Notes under the pieces: generated by a model | What the model was told of the DNA's origin: nothing | Database searches by the model: none | What the model saw: only the letters and a program-made list of their open reading frames with translations | Shown: in pieces, positions 51,801-60,410 of the stretch | Layout of the letters: each line of letters begins with the position of its first letter | How positions within the stretch are numbered: the first letter of the stretch is position 1 | Assembly (NCBI RefSeq): GCF_030758935.1 | Contig: NZ_CP132333.1 | Location: forward strand, 1,612,992 to 1,676,991 | DNA: 64,000 nucleotides | Source of the DNA: Geothrix sp. PMB-07 | Lineage (GTDB): Bacteria > Acidobacteriota > Holophagae > Holophagales > Holophagaceae | Direction of reading: 5' to 3' | Made by a program: the position numbers and the translations under genes

Positions 51801-52096
51801 TCAATGGTGGCACTCCCATTCAGGTGCCGCTGGCCAGCTTTACGGCTTCGACCGCGGACACCCGGCTGCGCACCGCCACAGTGAACGTGCCCATGCCTGT
51901 CGGGAAGGACGCCTGGCTGGTGGTCGAAGCGGGAGTCTCCCGGGCTCAGACGGGGCCCTACCAGGGCGAGTCGTCACCCGGAAAGAATGACGGAACCCCC
52001 TGGAACAAGATCATGAAGGGGATCTATCCCATCGCCATCACCAATCCCATCTTTGTGGATGTGACTGGCGGCGGCTACACTCCTCCGGGACTCTGA
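48881..52096 (+). CDS. Very large lipoprotein with CehA/McbA-like C-terminal region
   Basis: 1071 residues. A basic/hydrophobic leader (LLMPLTLVLVAGSTGC) with Cys at about 47 suggests a lipoprotein; the true start may be a downstream Met (about residue 11 or 13). The N-terminal half is beta-rich (FFLGNDSVQLAVDGAAFGD, GELFFTLETTLTNGSG). The C-terminal third (AEGVQVVGRTEEDVL, GAAVASTGPLLDVSVNGIGPGG, ending IAITNPIFVDVTGGGYTPPGL) resembles the tail of CehA/McbA PHP-type metallohydrolases. The metal-binding His residues of active members are not obvious. Function unknown. Confidence 0.7.
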   Translation: MDLRFLRAPLMNMSPYSAASPFRGALTGHLRLLMPLTLVLVAGSTGCFRATGISRPAVAVEEIPATGGDRIAGLKATSGPGDFFLGNDSVQLAVDGAAFGDREGQFGAPSGGAILDVGSIALDQSFHRVSMPTDLLERLGPVANQDPDLPLVFDRFVPTTSNNSVRLDMQGYLLDRKGKLGAATDASGRVNGVSVQHRITLNKGELFFTLETTLTNGSGATLSLRNLGDHLSQHGGGFRFNVPAISDFSGAPINTWGVEIPGSDFTKPLATSVVAPMVGLMGAESAGNTFDSHSSLGIMPLDVDSLLVASDPQHALTENRPLFPARLVVGSPAVASLGDGQSLQYRRRLYVVGGASAASIVPAQATAVMNEMAQARAGFKGQDVGFLGYMSFGTAATNGPLQTEFRFERYIYAGADPDKSVNLTNAANWQLERVEWREPADVSSTSSTIGLLLPAIADGSTGQNQRYRLSARNRFEQSPYLYLGTNTLDTTRPYLPTPITPSKTQPWNVNEPLSPERADVLDPAGNVIKNRQTVHVFSARQAGTQETSGMNPLRFTFQGVGTADPAMQRIRQVSSIYSEVLKAKLPVGSFPKYGAYQYTAGNQIFGAAFGPYNAQSLMDFAPGDYVAYATRGPMSHLDSLPLNASDGQLNTSHPFVVFTPTLPSGWTSFDVPGPTQATTGGFNPGEMLSSALAEGVQVVGRTEEDVLTDPKALRDEFRAEIDTPLVSDAQRAPLGLDPFVVGARSSALADGFVTALFTPTPTTDRNGGARPSKGWNLAEFIAQAEGGYTVIHRPRGPQGLFTVRGFDPTVAIGTGVNSWWTQTGPASLGKHVGDFDALELLRAEGCDPANPTAWYAEYSAVRSDWFALLNQQTPTAFTKGLGLSSARFSLDTPVGLARTYLKVGSATLDQTALGPVLTALQTGAAVASTGPLLDVSVNGIGPGGLVAGPATSVTLSISLYAPDWVPVDEVRVVVNGGTPIQVPLASFTASTADTRLRTATVNVPMPVGKDAWLVVEAGVSRAQTGPYQGESSPGKNDGTPWNKIMKGIYPIAITNPIFVDVTGGGYTPPGL

Positions 52097-52112
52097 TTCG
52101 GCGGGAGTGGCC

Positions 52113-53486
52113 ATGGCGGACTGGCTTCCGGAACGGCTTCCGGAGGATATCGACGCAGAGCGGTCCTTCTTGGCCACCTGCTGCGCTCCTGGCGCTGGCT
52201 TCATCGCCAGCGAGGCGGTCTTTTCGCTGTCGGAGGAGGATTTCGTCCACCCGGCCCACCGGGCGGTGTTTCGGGCGCTGAAAACGCTCATCGAGGCCCA
52301 GGTCGAGGTCAACTCCCTCACCTTGAAGGATGCGCTCGATCAGGACGATAGCCTCAACAAGGTGGGCGGCTATCCAGGCCTGGTGGAATTGCTTGCCGGC
52401 GAGGATGTGGAACGCCCTCAGGTGCTGGCTGACGTCATCCGCCGCAAAGCCAAGCTGCGCCGGCTCGTGCATCTCGGCGCCCAGCTGGTCCGGCAGGCTG
52501 CCGAGGAAGACGAGGCGCCGGAGATCCTGGTGGATCAAACGGCCCAGAGCCTCTTCCACCTGGCCCAGGGCGATGCCAAGGCCAAGGGGCTGCTGTCGAT
52601 CCAGTCGGTGGCCGACGATGCAATGGAGCGGCTGTCGGATCGCATGGAAGGCCGCCTCTCGCCGGGCATCCGTGTGGGTTTCAGTCGCTTCGATGAACTG
52701 ACGCAGGGATTCCAGCCGGGCAACCTCATCGTGCTCGCGGCTCGCCCGGGCATCGGCAAGACCGCTCTGGCGCTGAATTGGATCCTGCGGGCGGCCGAAG
52801 AGCGGAATGGCCAGCCAGGGCACTGCGGGGCTTTCTTCAGCCTGGAAATGAGCCATGAGGAAGTCTTCATGCGCCTGCTCTCCGCCAAGAGTCAGACGAA
52901 CATGAAAGATCTGCAGTCCGGCCGGGCCACCGGGCGCATGGATCACGTGCTGAAGACCCGCGATGAACTGGCCCAGCTGCCGCTGTTCATCTGCGACCTG
53001 GCCTCCATCACCGTGCCCCAGATCCGGAACATGATCGTGAAGCAGGGCAGCCAGAGCAATCGGAAGATCGACTTCGTCATCGTGGACTACCTGCAGCTGC
53101 TGAGCAGCCCCGAAGGCAGCCGTGGCGCCAAGCAGAACGAGGCGGTGCGCATCGGCGAGATCAGCCGCGGCCTCAAGATCATGGCCAAGGATTTCGGCAT
53201 CCCCGTGGTGGTGCTGTCGCAGCTGAACCGCGAGGTGGAACACCGCACGGGTGGCCGTCCCCAGCTCAGCGACCTCCGCGATTCCGGCGCCATCGAGCAG
53301 GATGCCGACATGGTGGCCTTCATCCACCGGAAGATGATGCCCTCGGCCACGGAGGAACCGGATCCCTCCGCAGAGCTCATCGTGGCGAAACATCGCAACG
53401 GCCCCACGGCCATCATCCAGCTCCACTTCCAGGGCGAGTTCGCCATGTACCGGGAGCTGGTGCGGGAAACCTCCTATAACGGCTAA
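52113..53486 (+). CDS. dnaB: Replicative DNA helicase
   Basis: 457 residues from the ATG at 52113, preceded by GGGAG; a GTG at 52107 is less likely. The N-terminal domain has DIDAERSFLATCC and VHPAHRAVFRALKTL. The RecA-like core has Walker A ARPGIGKTALA, FFSLEMSHEEVFMRLLS, Walker B DFVIVDYLQLL and SQLNREVEHR-x-GG-x-PQLSDLRDSGAIEQDAD, all standard for DnaB. No intein. Unwinds DNA at the fork. Ends before a strong hairpin. Confidence 0.96.
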   Translation: MADWLPERLPEDIDAERSFLATCCAPGAGFIASEAVFSLSEEDFVHPAHRAVFRALKTLIEAQVEVNSLTLKDALDQDDSLNKVGGYPGLVELLAGEDVERPQVLADVIRRKAKLRRLVHLGAQLVRQAAEEDEAPEILVDQTAQSLFHLAQGDAKAKGLLSIQSVADDAMERLSDRMEGRLSPGIRVGFSRFDELTQGFQPGNLIVLAARPGIGKTALALNWILRAAEERNGQPGHCGAFFSLEMSHEEVFMRLLSAKSQTNMKDLQSGRATGRMDHVLKTRDELAQLPLFICDLASITVPQIRNMIVKQGSQSNRKIDFVIVDYLQLLSSPEGSRGAKQNEAVRIGEISRGLKIMAKDFGIPVVVLSQLNREVEHRTGGRPQLSDLRDSGAIEQDADMVAFIHRKMMPSATEEPDPSAELIVAKHRNGPTAIIQLHFQGEFAMYRELVRETSYNG

Positions 53487-53514
53487 CAAAAACGGCGGCC
53501 GGTGGCCGCCGTTT
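53487..53514. terminator. Bidirectional terminator hairpin after dnaB
   Basis: AACGGCGGCC and GGCCGCCGTT pair across a GGT loop, flanked by A-rich and T-containing sequence, between the convergent dnaB and E2 genes. Confidence 0.78.
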
Positions 53515-53533
53515 GCTGGTGATTTCCCGGGGA

Positions 53534-54868
53534 CTATTCGAGCCCGAAGGTGGAATTCTCCAGTTCCTTTTTGACGAAGGCCATGAACAGGTCGCCGGTG
53601 GCGCCGTCAATGATCCGGTGATCGAAGCCCAGGCTGCTGAACATCATCTGGCGGATGGCGATGAAGTCGGTGCCGTCGGGGCCGGTGATGACCACGGGGC
53701 GCTTCACGATGGCGCCCACGCCCTGGATGGCCACCTGGGGCTGGTTGATGATGGGCAGGCCGAAGGTGTCGCCGTAGACGCCAGGATTCGTGATGGTGAA
53801 AGTGCCGCCGCTGATCTCGTCGGGCTTGAGCTGCTTGGTGCGGGCGCGCTCGGCCAGGTCGTTGAGGCTGCGGGCCAGGCCGCCCAGGTTCATCATGTCG
53901 GCGTTCTTGATCACCGGTACGATGAGGCCCCAGTCCAGGCTCACGGCGATGCCGAGGTTGAGGTCCTGCTTGTAGACGATGTTGTCGCCGTCCACGGAGG
54001 CGTTGGCCACGGGGTAGGCGCGGAGGGCCTTGCAGGCGGCCATCATGATGAAGGGCATGAAGCTGAGCTTGGTGCCGAACTGGGCCTCGAAGGCTTTCTT
54101 GTGCTTGTTGCGCAGCTGGGCCACGTGGGTCATGTCGATCTCGAAGACCGTGTAGACATGAGCCGAGGTGCGTCGGCTGGCCACCATGCCATCGGCGATG
54201 ATCTTGCGCATGCGCGTCATGGGCTCGACCTTCACCCGCTCACCCGCAGCGAAAGCTGGCACGGCGGGGGCGGGGGGCACGGATAGCGCGGGCGTCAGGC
54301 CCATGGTGGGCGCGGAGGGGTCGTGCACGGCCGGGAGGGAAGGAGCGATGCTGGCGGGAGCGGGTGCAGCTGGGGCAGGTCCCTTGGCGAGGTAGGCTTC
54401 AAGATCCTCCTTGGTGACACGGCCAGCCTGGCCGGTGCCCTGGACCCGCGCGAGGTCCACACCGTGCTGCTTGGCCATCTCCCGAACCAGCGGGCTGCTC
54501 TTGGTGCGCAGGCGGCCCTCGAGGCTGTTGTCATCCTCTTCGGCGACCCGGGCCGCGGCGGGGATCGCGGCGGCGGCAGGAGCTGCTGTGGCGGCCACGG
54601 GGGAGGCGGCCGCACCTGCTGGCTTCTCCGAGGCATCGCCGATGCGGGCGACCACGGTGCCTACGGGCACGGTGACGTTCACATCCACGAGAATCTCCAG
54701 CAGCGTGCCTGCCGCCGGGGCGGGAATTTCAGCATCCACTTTGTCGGTGCTGATTTCGTAGAGGGTATCGTCCTTGGCGATGACGTCGCCCACCTGCTTG
54801 TGCCACTTCAGCACGGTGGCTTCGGCAATGCTTTCGCCCATCTGGGGCATGACGACGTCAAAGGCCAT
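53534..54868 (-). CDS. 2-oxoacid dehydrogenase E2 (dihydrolipoamide acyltransferase)
   Basis: 444 residues from the ATG at 54868 with CAGGAG upstream; the frame open further upstream lies in gatA. A lipoyl domain (1-76) has the lipoylated Lys43 in STDKVDAEI. An Ala/Pro-rich linker leads to an E3-binding domain (SSPLVREMAKQHGVDLARVQGTGQAGRVTKEDL), a second linker, and the catalytic domain ending in LGFDHRIIDGATGD with the active-site His. The substrate (pyruvate, 2-oxoglutarate or branched-chain oxoacid) cannot be decided by eye. E1 and E3 genes are not here. Its start overlaps gatA by 11 bp. Confidence 0.92.
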   Translation of the reverse strand: MAFDVVMPQMGESIAEATVLKWHKQVGDVIAKDDTLYEISTDKVDAEIPAPAAGTLLEILVDVNVTVPVGTVVARIGDASEKPAGAAASPVAATAAPAAAAIPAAARVAEEDDNSLEGRLRTKSSPLVREMAKQHGVDLARVQGTGQAGRVTKEDLEAYLAKGPAPAAPAPASIAPSLPAVHDPSAPTMGLTPALSVPPAPAVPAFAAGERVKVEPMTRMRKIIADGMVASRRTSAHVYTVFEIDMTHVAQLRNKHKKAFEAQFGTKLSFMPFIMMAACKALRAYPVANASVDGDNIVYKQDLNLGIAVSLDWGLIVPVIKNADMMNLGGLARSLNDLAERARTKQLKPDEISGGTFTITNPGVYGDTFGLPIINQPQVAIQGVGAIVKRPVVITGPDGTDFIAIRQMMFSSLGFDHRIIDGATGDLFMAFVKKELENSTFGLE

Positions 54869-56333
54869 GATTCGCTCCTGTGCGGAAAAGGGGTGGCGTG
54901 TCTCGGTGGTGGTGGGTGATGGACTGGAAGGCGTGCGCCGTTTCCAACAGCATGACGTCGAAGAGCGCGGGCCCGATGAGTTGGATGCCAACTGGAAGCG
55001 CATTGGTGAAGCCTGCTGGCATGGACAGGCAGGGGAGGCCCGCCAGGGGGGCTGTCACGGTGTAGGCATCCGCCAGGTACATGGCCAGCGGGTCGTCGGT
55101 TTTCGATCCAAAAGGGAAGGCTGTGCCGGGGCTCACGGGCGTGGCCAGGACATCCACGGTTTCAAACGCCTTCTCGAAATCCTGGGTGATGAGGGTGCGG
55201 GCTTTCATGGCCTTCAGGTAAAAGGCATCGTAGTAGCCCTTGGAGAGGCAGAAGGCCCCGAGCAGGATGCGGCGCTTGACCTCTGAACCCAGACCCTGGT
55301 CCCGGGTGTCGGCGATCATATCCGTGAGCCTGGTGGCTGAGGCCCGATGCCCGAATCGGACACCGTCGAAGCGGCTGAGATTGCTGGACACTTCGCTGGT
55401 GCAAAGCAAGTAGTAGGTGTCGATCGCGTATCTGGTGTGGGGAAGGCTGACCTCACGGAGCTCAGCGCCCTGGTCAGAGAGCACCTTCAAGGCCGCTTCG
55501 AGGGTGCTCCGCACGCCGGGCTCAAGCCCTTCGGAGAAATATTCTTTCGGCAGGCCGATGCGAAGCCCCTTGAGTTCCCGCGGCTGCAAGTGGGTCAGGC
55601 CTTCGGTGCGGGGGAGATCCACCGAGGTGCTGTCCATGGGATCCCGGCCAGCCATCACCTGAAGGGCCAGGGCGATGTCGGCGGCGGATCGGGCGATGGG
55701 TCCGACCTGATCAAGGCTGGAGGCCATGGCGCTCAGGCCGTAACGGCTCAGCACGCCAAAGGTGGGCCTGAGGGCGGTGACGTTGCAGAAGCTGGCCGGC
55801 AGCCGCACAGATCCACCCGTATCGCTTCCCAGGGCCAGGGGCGCGTAACCTGCGGCGACGGACACCACCGAGCCGCTGCTGCTGCCGCCGGGCACCCGTG
55901 CAGTGTCCCAGGGATTCCTGGCGGCGCCGAAGGCGCTGTATTCGCCGCTGGAGCCCATGGCGTACTCATCCAGGTTGGCCTTGGCCACGGGGACCGCGCC
56001 GGCGGCCAGCAGCCGCGCCACCACAGTGGCATCGTAGGGAGCCTGGTAGCCTTCCATGATCCGGGAGCCGCAGGAGACTTGAAGGCCCGACCAGTTCAGA
56101 TTGTCTTTCAGGATGAAGGGCAGCCCCAGCACGGGGGATCGCTCTCCGGCGCGCAGGCGGTCATCGGCTTTTCGGGCCAGGGCGAGGCTTATGGATTCAT
56201 CCAGGGCGAGGATGGCTCGCAGGCGACCCTCGCCAGAGGTGATCCAGTCCAGAGACTGCTGAACCAGGGCTTCAGAGGACAGGTCGCCGGCATCAAGCCC
56301 CTCGCGCCAATCCACCGCCATGCCCACTGCCAT
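54858..56333 (-). CDS. gatA: Aspartyl/glutamyl-tRNA amidotransferase subunit A
   Basis: 491 residues from the ATG at 56333, which has GGAGG 8 bp upstream. Amidase-signature triad: Lys in PFILKDNL, and two Ser in [15 protein letters not shown] and [29 protein letters not shown] and [27 protein letters not shown]-like segments are GatA-specific. Releases ammonia from glutamine for GatB to amidate misacylated tRNA. gatB and gatC are not in the window. It overlaps the downstream E2 gene, an unusual pairing. Confidence 0.92.
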   Translation of the reverse strand: [491 protein letters not shown]

Positions 56334-56544
56334 GCTTATGCCTCCAGAGCCTTCTACTTTGCCATCGAGCAGGGGCCACAACCAGCCCGGATCCGTGGGA
56401 ATGAACCCGCTTTCCCAGGGGCCCCTGCTCCTTTCTGAAGCTCAGGGCCTGCGTTCAGGATGGAAATAGGCTACCATCCTCATGCTCAAGCCCTGTCCCT
56501 CCATCCTGTTCGATGCGCCGGTCACGGGCCTTCCCTGGAATGCC

Positions 56545-57264
56545 ATGAATCCATTCACTGTGCTGGAAATTTCACCGGACGCCTCCCCGGACGACATCAA
56601 GGCCGCTTATCACCGGCTCGCGAAGCGGTGGCATCCCGACCGCTATACCGGCGATGAGAAGGTCGAGGCCGAGAACCGGTTCCGCGAACTGGCGGAAGCC
56701 TTCAGCGTGCTGAAGGACCCCGCGAAACGGCTCACGTTCCAGCAACAGCAGCCCAGGCCCCAAGCAGGTTCCGTGGCCTTAGAGGTGGACACCCCCCAGG
56801 AGCGCACCTCCGAAGACTGGGCGGTCATGGCCAAGGCCGCTTTTGAAGAGGGCAACAATGATCAGGCCCGGGCGCTTATTTACTACGCGATCCGGATGGA
56901 TGGGGAAAAGCCGCAATACCATTCCCTGCTCGCCTCCATCCTTGAAAAGGAGGGTGGCGATCTCCGGGCTGTCGTGAAAGCCCTCGAAACGGCAGTGAGG
57001 CTGGCTCCGCGGGATGTGGACAGTCACATCCGTCTGGCTCTTCACTTCCAGACGCTGGGCATGGCGGCCCGGTCGCAGCGGCACCTGCAAGCGGCCCGGG
57101 AGATTTCCCCCAACCATCCCAAACTGCGGACGCCACTGCCAAAGGGTCCGAAGGGCACCAAAACCCAGGCTGCGGCGGGTCAGAAGGGCAAGCTTCCCGC
57201 TCCGCCACCGGGACTCCTGGATCAACTTAAGGACCTGTGGGGCCGATTGACGGGAAAGGGTTGA
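56545..57264 (+). CDS. J-domain protein with TPR-like C-terminus
   Basis: About 239 residues from the ATG at 56545; the frame opens 63 bp earlier at 56482, so the start is uncertain. Residues 2-65 are a J domain (NPFTVLEISPDASPDDIKAAYHRLAKRWHPDRYTG) with the HPD motif needed to stimulate DnaK. Residues 90-200 contain TPR-like helical repeats (AKAAFEEGNNDQARALIYYAIRMD, ALHFQTLGMAARSQRHLQAAREISPNHP). No Gly/Phe or zinc region, so it is a type III co-chaperone. The PP2C gene starts 3 bp after its stop. Confidence 0.8.
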   Translation: MNPFTVLEISPDASPDDIKAAYHRLAKRWHPDRYTGDEKVEAENRFRELAEAFSVLKDPAKRLTFQQQQPRPQAGSVALEVDTPQERTSEDWAVMAKAAFEEGNNDQARALIYYAIRMDGEKPQYHSLLASILEKEGGDLRAVVKALETAVRLAPRDVDSHIRLALHFQTLGMAARSQRHLQAAREISPNHPKLRTPLPKGPKGTKTQAAAGQKGKLPAPPPGLLDQLKDLWGRLTGKG

Positions 57265-57266
57265 TC

Positions 57267-58034
57267 ATGGACATTCGCGCTGCGGGCATCTCGGATGTGG
57301 GCTGTGTCCGCAAACAGAATGAAGACAGTTTCCTGGTGGACCCGGCCCTGGGCCTGTTCGTGGTGGCGGATGGGCTGGGCGGCCACGCGGCGGGTGAAAT
57401 CGCCAGCCAGATCGTGGTGGAGACCGTGGCCCGCTTTGTGGCTGAAACGGTGGAGTCGGACCGCACCTGGCCCGTGGAATACGATCCAACGCTCTCCTAC
57501 GACGGGAACCGGTTGAAGGTGGCTCTGCTGCTCTCGGACCAGGCCATCGCCGATGATATTCGCCAGAATCCCGAACGGGAAACCATGGGATCCACCGTGG
57601 TGGCCGGGTTGTTTCACGGCCAGAGCCTCACCTTGGCCCACGTGGGCGATAGCCGGGCCTACTTGCTGGACCGGGAGGGCATCCGCCAGGTGACCCGGGA
57701 CCATAGCTGGGTCGCGGAACAGGTGGCCAACGGCATCCTGACGCCATCTGAGGCCCGCGTGCACCCTTTCCGGAACGTCATCACCCAGGCCTTGGGCAAT
57801 GGGGGGGACTTGGATGTGGAGATTCAAACCCTTGAGCTCTCCAAATCGGAGCGACTCTTGCTATGCTCCGATGGCCTGTCAGGAATGATCGGCGATAAAC
57901 AGATCTGGGATATCGTTGCTCAAGCTAAAGATATCCAACAGGCAGTCGAATCATTGATTTCCAAGGCCAGGGAACACGGGGGGGAAGACAATATCACCGC
58001 TGTTCTGGTGGGTTGGGATTCGGAAGAAGTCTGA
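57267..58034 (+). CDS. PP2C-family serine/threonine protein phosphatase
   Basis: 255 residues from the ATG at 57267. Metal-binding motifs are in order: SDVGCVRKQNEDSF, VVADGLGGHAAGEIAS, GSTVVAGLF, LAHVGDSRAYLL, LLLCSDGLSGMIGD and GGEDNITAVLV. A soluble PrpC/Stp1-type phosphatase opposing Hanks-type kinases; no kinase is adjacent. It sits just ahead of the pilus operon, behind the J-domain gene. Confidence 0.93.
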   Translation: MDIRAAGISDVGCVRKQNEDSFLVDPALGLFVVADGLGGHAAGEIASQIVVETVARFVAETVESDRTWPVEYDPTLSYDGNRLKVALLLSDQAIADDIRQNPERETMGSTVVAGLFHGQSLTLAHVGDSRAYLLDREGIRQVTRDHSWVAEQVANGILTPSEARVHPFRNVITQALGNGGDLDVEIQTLELSKSERLLLCSDGLSGMIGDKQIWDIVAQAKDIQQAVESLISKAREHGGEDNITAVLVGWDSEEV

Positions 58035-58051
58035 CGCAAGCACAGTAAACC

Positions 58052-58079
58052 TTGACCTAATTCATTCCCGCGATACTCT
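58052..58079 (+). promoter_or_regulatory. Predicted promoter of pilMNOPQ
   Basis: TTGACC (58052-58057), 16-bp spacer, TACTCT (58074-58079) in the 79-bp gap before pilM. Confidence 0.35.
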
Positions 58080-58113
58080 TTCCATTACCTAAATTCTCCA
58101 AGTGAGGCATCCG

Positions 58114-59196
58114 GTGGGTCTTTTCGGAAGCAAAACCAAAAGTCTTGTCGGCTTGGACATTGGCTCCAGCTCCGTCAAAGTCTGTGAACTCCAGCAGATG
58201 GGCAAAGGGAGCAATGTCCGCTACCGCCTCCAAAAACTGGGGCAGGTGGGCCTTCCTTCTGATGCGATCGTGGATGGCGACATCATGGATAGCAACGCCG
58301 TAGCGTCGGCTATCCGGCAGGTTCTCGCAGAACAGAAAATCAAAGCCAAGGAAGTGGCCATCTCCTTGTCGGGTCAGCAGGTGATGGTCAAAAAAGTGAC
58401 ATTCCCCCTCATGAGTCAGGCCGAACTCGCTGAGTCGGTCCGCTGGGAAGCCGAAAGCTTCTTCCCGGCGGGGCAGGGGTTGGACTCCTACGCTCTGGAC
58501 TATTACCTCATCGAGGAGCGGGCTGGCGAAGGGAACATGGATGTGGTGCTTGTGGCCTGTCGGAAGGACAAGCTGGAGGCCTATGTCAGCTGCGTGGCCC
58601 AGGCTGGCTGCAGCCCCAAAGTGGTGGACGTGGACGTGTTCGCGGTCCAGAACGCCTATGAGATCAACTCGGCTGGTGGCAGCAGGGATGAAGTGGTGGC
58701 CCTGGTCAACATGGGTGCAACCTTCACCAATCTCACCATGATGGTGGGCGGCAAGTCGGTGTTCTGGCGGGACATGGCCTGGGGCAGTGGCCGCTATTCG
58801 GAAAAACTGGTGGAGGACTGGGGTCTTTCTCGGGAGGCGGCCGAGTCTTTGAAGCGAAACAAGGCTGCCGAGGGCCGGGAGCCCGAGGAAATTCAGCCTT
58901 CTATCAATGCGGTTTCCGATGCCTTTGCTGATGAACTGACCCGAACACTGGATTTCTTCAAAAGCAGCTTCAAGGTGGATCGCTTGGACCGCGTGCTGGT
59001 CTGCGGCGGCGGCTCCATGATCCATGGCCTTCTGGATGTGCTCGGCGACCGTCTGCGGGTTTCCGTGGACCGCTTCAATCCCTTCCAACTCATTGAAGTG
59101 GATGGCCGCACCGAAGATCCTGTCACGGTCCGTGAGATCGGCGGCGGCGCGGCGGTCGTCGTTGGGCTGGCCTTGCGCCAAGTGGGGGACCGATGA
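58114..59196 (+). CDS. pilM: Type IV pilus assembly protein PilM
   Basis: 360 residues from a GTG at 58114, chosen because TGAGG lies 6 bp upstream and MGLFGSKTKSLVGLDIGSSSVK matches PilM N-termini; a GTG at 58102 is the alternative. Actin/FtsA-like fold: LDIGSSSVKV (phosphate 1), VNMGATFTNLTMM (phosphate 2), VCGGGSMIHGL (adenosine). It binds the cytoplasmic tail of PilN and joins the pilus motor to the inner-membrane alignment complex. The stop overlaps pilN (ATGA). Confidence 0.93.
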   Translation: MGLFGSKTKSLVGLDIGSSSVKVCELQQMGKGSNVRYRLQKLGQVGLPSDAIVDGDIMDSNAVASAIRQVLAEQKIKAKEVAISLSGQQVMVKKVTFPLMSQAELAESVRWEAESFFPAGQGLDSYALDYYLIEERAGEGNMDVVLVACRKDKLEAYVSCVAQAGCSPKVVDVDVFAVQNAYEINSAGGSRDEVVALVNMGATFTNLTMMVGGKSVFWRDMAWGSGRYSEKLVEDWGLSREAAESLKRNKAAEGREPEEIQPSINAVSDAFADELTRTLDFFKSSFKVDRLDRVLVCGGGSMIHGLLDVLGDRLRVSVDRFNPFQLIEVDGRTEDPVTVREIGGGAAVVVGLALRQVGDR

Positions 59197-59792
59197 TCAA
59201 GATCAACCTGCTCGGTGATGCCCTGGCCCAGGCCGGGGGAAAAAAGGGAGGCGATAAGTCCGCCTCAGAGCCAGTCCAGGTGTATACCGGCGAAGGCGGA
59301 AGCCGTGCCAGCCTGCCCATTGCGGGTGTGGTGGTTGGTCTGCTCTTCACGGCCCTTGGCGGTGTCTACTACCTTTGGCTGAATGGAGAGTTCACCAAGG
59401 CCGAAAAGAGAAAGGCTGACCTGGAGCGGGACAAGAAGCAGTACGAGCCCTACATCGCACTGGAGAAGAAATTCCGCGAGAAAAAGGATGCCCTCCAGAA
59501 GAAGGAAGAGGTGATGACCACCCTCAAGCGTCAGCAGGCTCTGCCGGTGCATCTGCTTGAGGAATTGGCGAACAGTCTGCCTGACGATGTCTGGTTCAAG
59601 AAAGTCACCCAGAAGGGCATGGCCATCACCATCGAAGGCGAGGGCCGGAACTTTGAATCCATCAATTCGTTCTACGGGAATCTCCAGTCCCGCACCCGGT
59701 GGTTCAAGAAGATCAATTACCCTGGTGCCAAGCGCAACGCGGGTGGATCTTTCGAATTCACCATCTCCTTCGAACTCCAGAACGCCGTCTGA
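59193..59792 (+). CDS. pilN: Type IV pilus assembly protein PilN
   Basis: 199 residues. IKINLLGD at the N-terminus is the PilM-binding motif. One TM at about residues 46-66, then a coiled coil (KAEKRKADLERDKKQYEPYIALEKK) and a ferredoxin-like domain (LLEELANSLPDDVWFKKVTQKG). Dimerises with PilO in the periplasm. A Gly/Lys-rich insert of about 25 residues separates the INLLG motif from the TM. Confidence 0.92.
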   Translation: MIKINLLGDALAQAGGKKGGDKSASEPVQVYTGEGGSRASLPIAGVVVGLLFTALGGVYYLWLNGEFTKAEKRKADLERDKKQYEPYIALEKKFREKKDALQKKEEVMTTLKRQQALPVHLLEELANSLPDDVWFKKVTQKGMAITIEGEGRNFESINSFYGNLQSRTRWFKKINYPGAKRNAGGSFEFTISFELQNAV

Positions 59793-59801
59793 GGGTAGGC
59801 C

Positions 59802-60410
59802 ATGAATCCCCAACTTCAGAAACAGATCGGCGTGGGTGCCCTGATTGGCATTGTCCTGGCGGGTTTGGTTTATTTCCTGCTCGGCGGCAAGCGGTCCGAT
59901 TTGGAAGCTGTCAACGCCGATGTCAAGGTTCTCCAGGCGGATGTGGACAAGGGCAAGTTGCTGAAGGCCAGCTACGAAAAGCTACGCGAAGAGGTGGCCC
60001 GGCAGGACAAGCGCATCGAAGAACTGATCAAAATCATGCCCTCGGATGCGGATTACGGTGAGATCCCCTACCGCATCAAAAAGCTCGCGGACGATGCAGG
60101 CATCGATCAGGTTTCTTTCTCATTGAAGCCCGAGCGGAAGGACACCTACTACACCGAAAAGCCAGTGGAATTTGAATTCCGAGTGGGCTATCACTCCTTC
60201 GGCCAGTTCGCTTCGCTCCTTTCCGGCTACGACAAGATCATCAACATCTCCAACATTGAATTCAGCCGGAAGACGGACACACGCAGCCTCTATCCGGCGA
60301 CCGTGAAGTGCCTCATCAGCGCGTTCGTCTACAATCCCGAGCCTCCCCCTGCGGAAGCCGTGAACAAACCCGCCGCCCCGGCCCCGAAGGCCGGCAGCAG
60401 AGAGGACTGA
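59802..60410 (+). CDS. pilO: Type IV pilus assembly protein PilO
   Basis: 202 residues with one TM (about 10-28), a coiled coil (AVNADVKVLQADVDKGKLLKASYEKLREEVARQDKRIEEL) and a periplasmic ferredoxin-like domain with EIPYRIKKLADDAGIDQVSFS and FRVGYHSFGQFASLLSGYDKIINISNIEF. Pairs with PilN and recruits PilP. A Pro/Ala-rich tail ends the protein. pilP begins 9 bp later. Confidence 0.92.
   Translation: MNPQLQKQIGVGALIGIVLAGLVYFLLGGKRSDLEAVNADVKVLQADVDKGKLLKASYEKLREEVARQDKRIEELIKIMPSDADYGEIPYRIKKLADDAGIDQVSFSLKPERKDTYYTEKPVEFEFRVGYHSFGQFASLLSGYDKIINISNIEFSRKTDTRSLYPATVKCLISAFVYNPEPPPAEAVNKPAAPAPKAGSRED

Noticed and set aside
52113-53486. Possible intein in DnaB, a common insertion site.
   Set aside because: Walker A through the C-terminal motifs are continuous and the length is normal.
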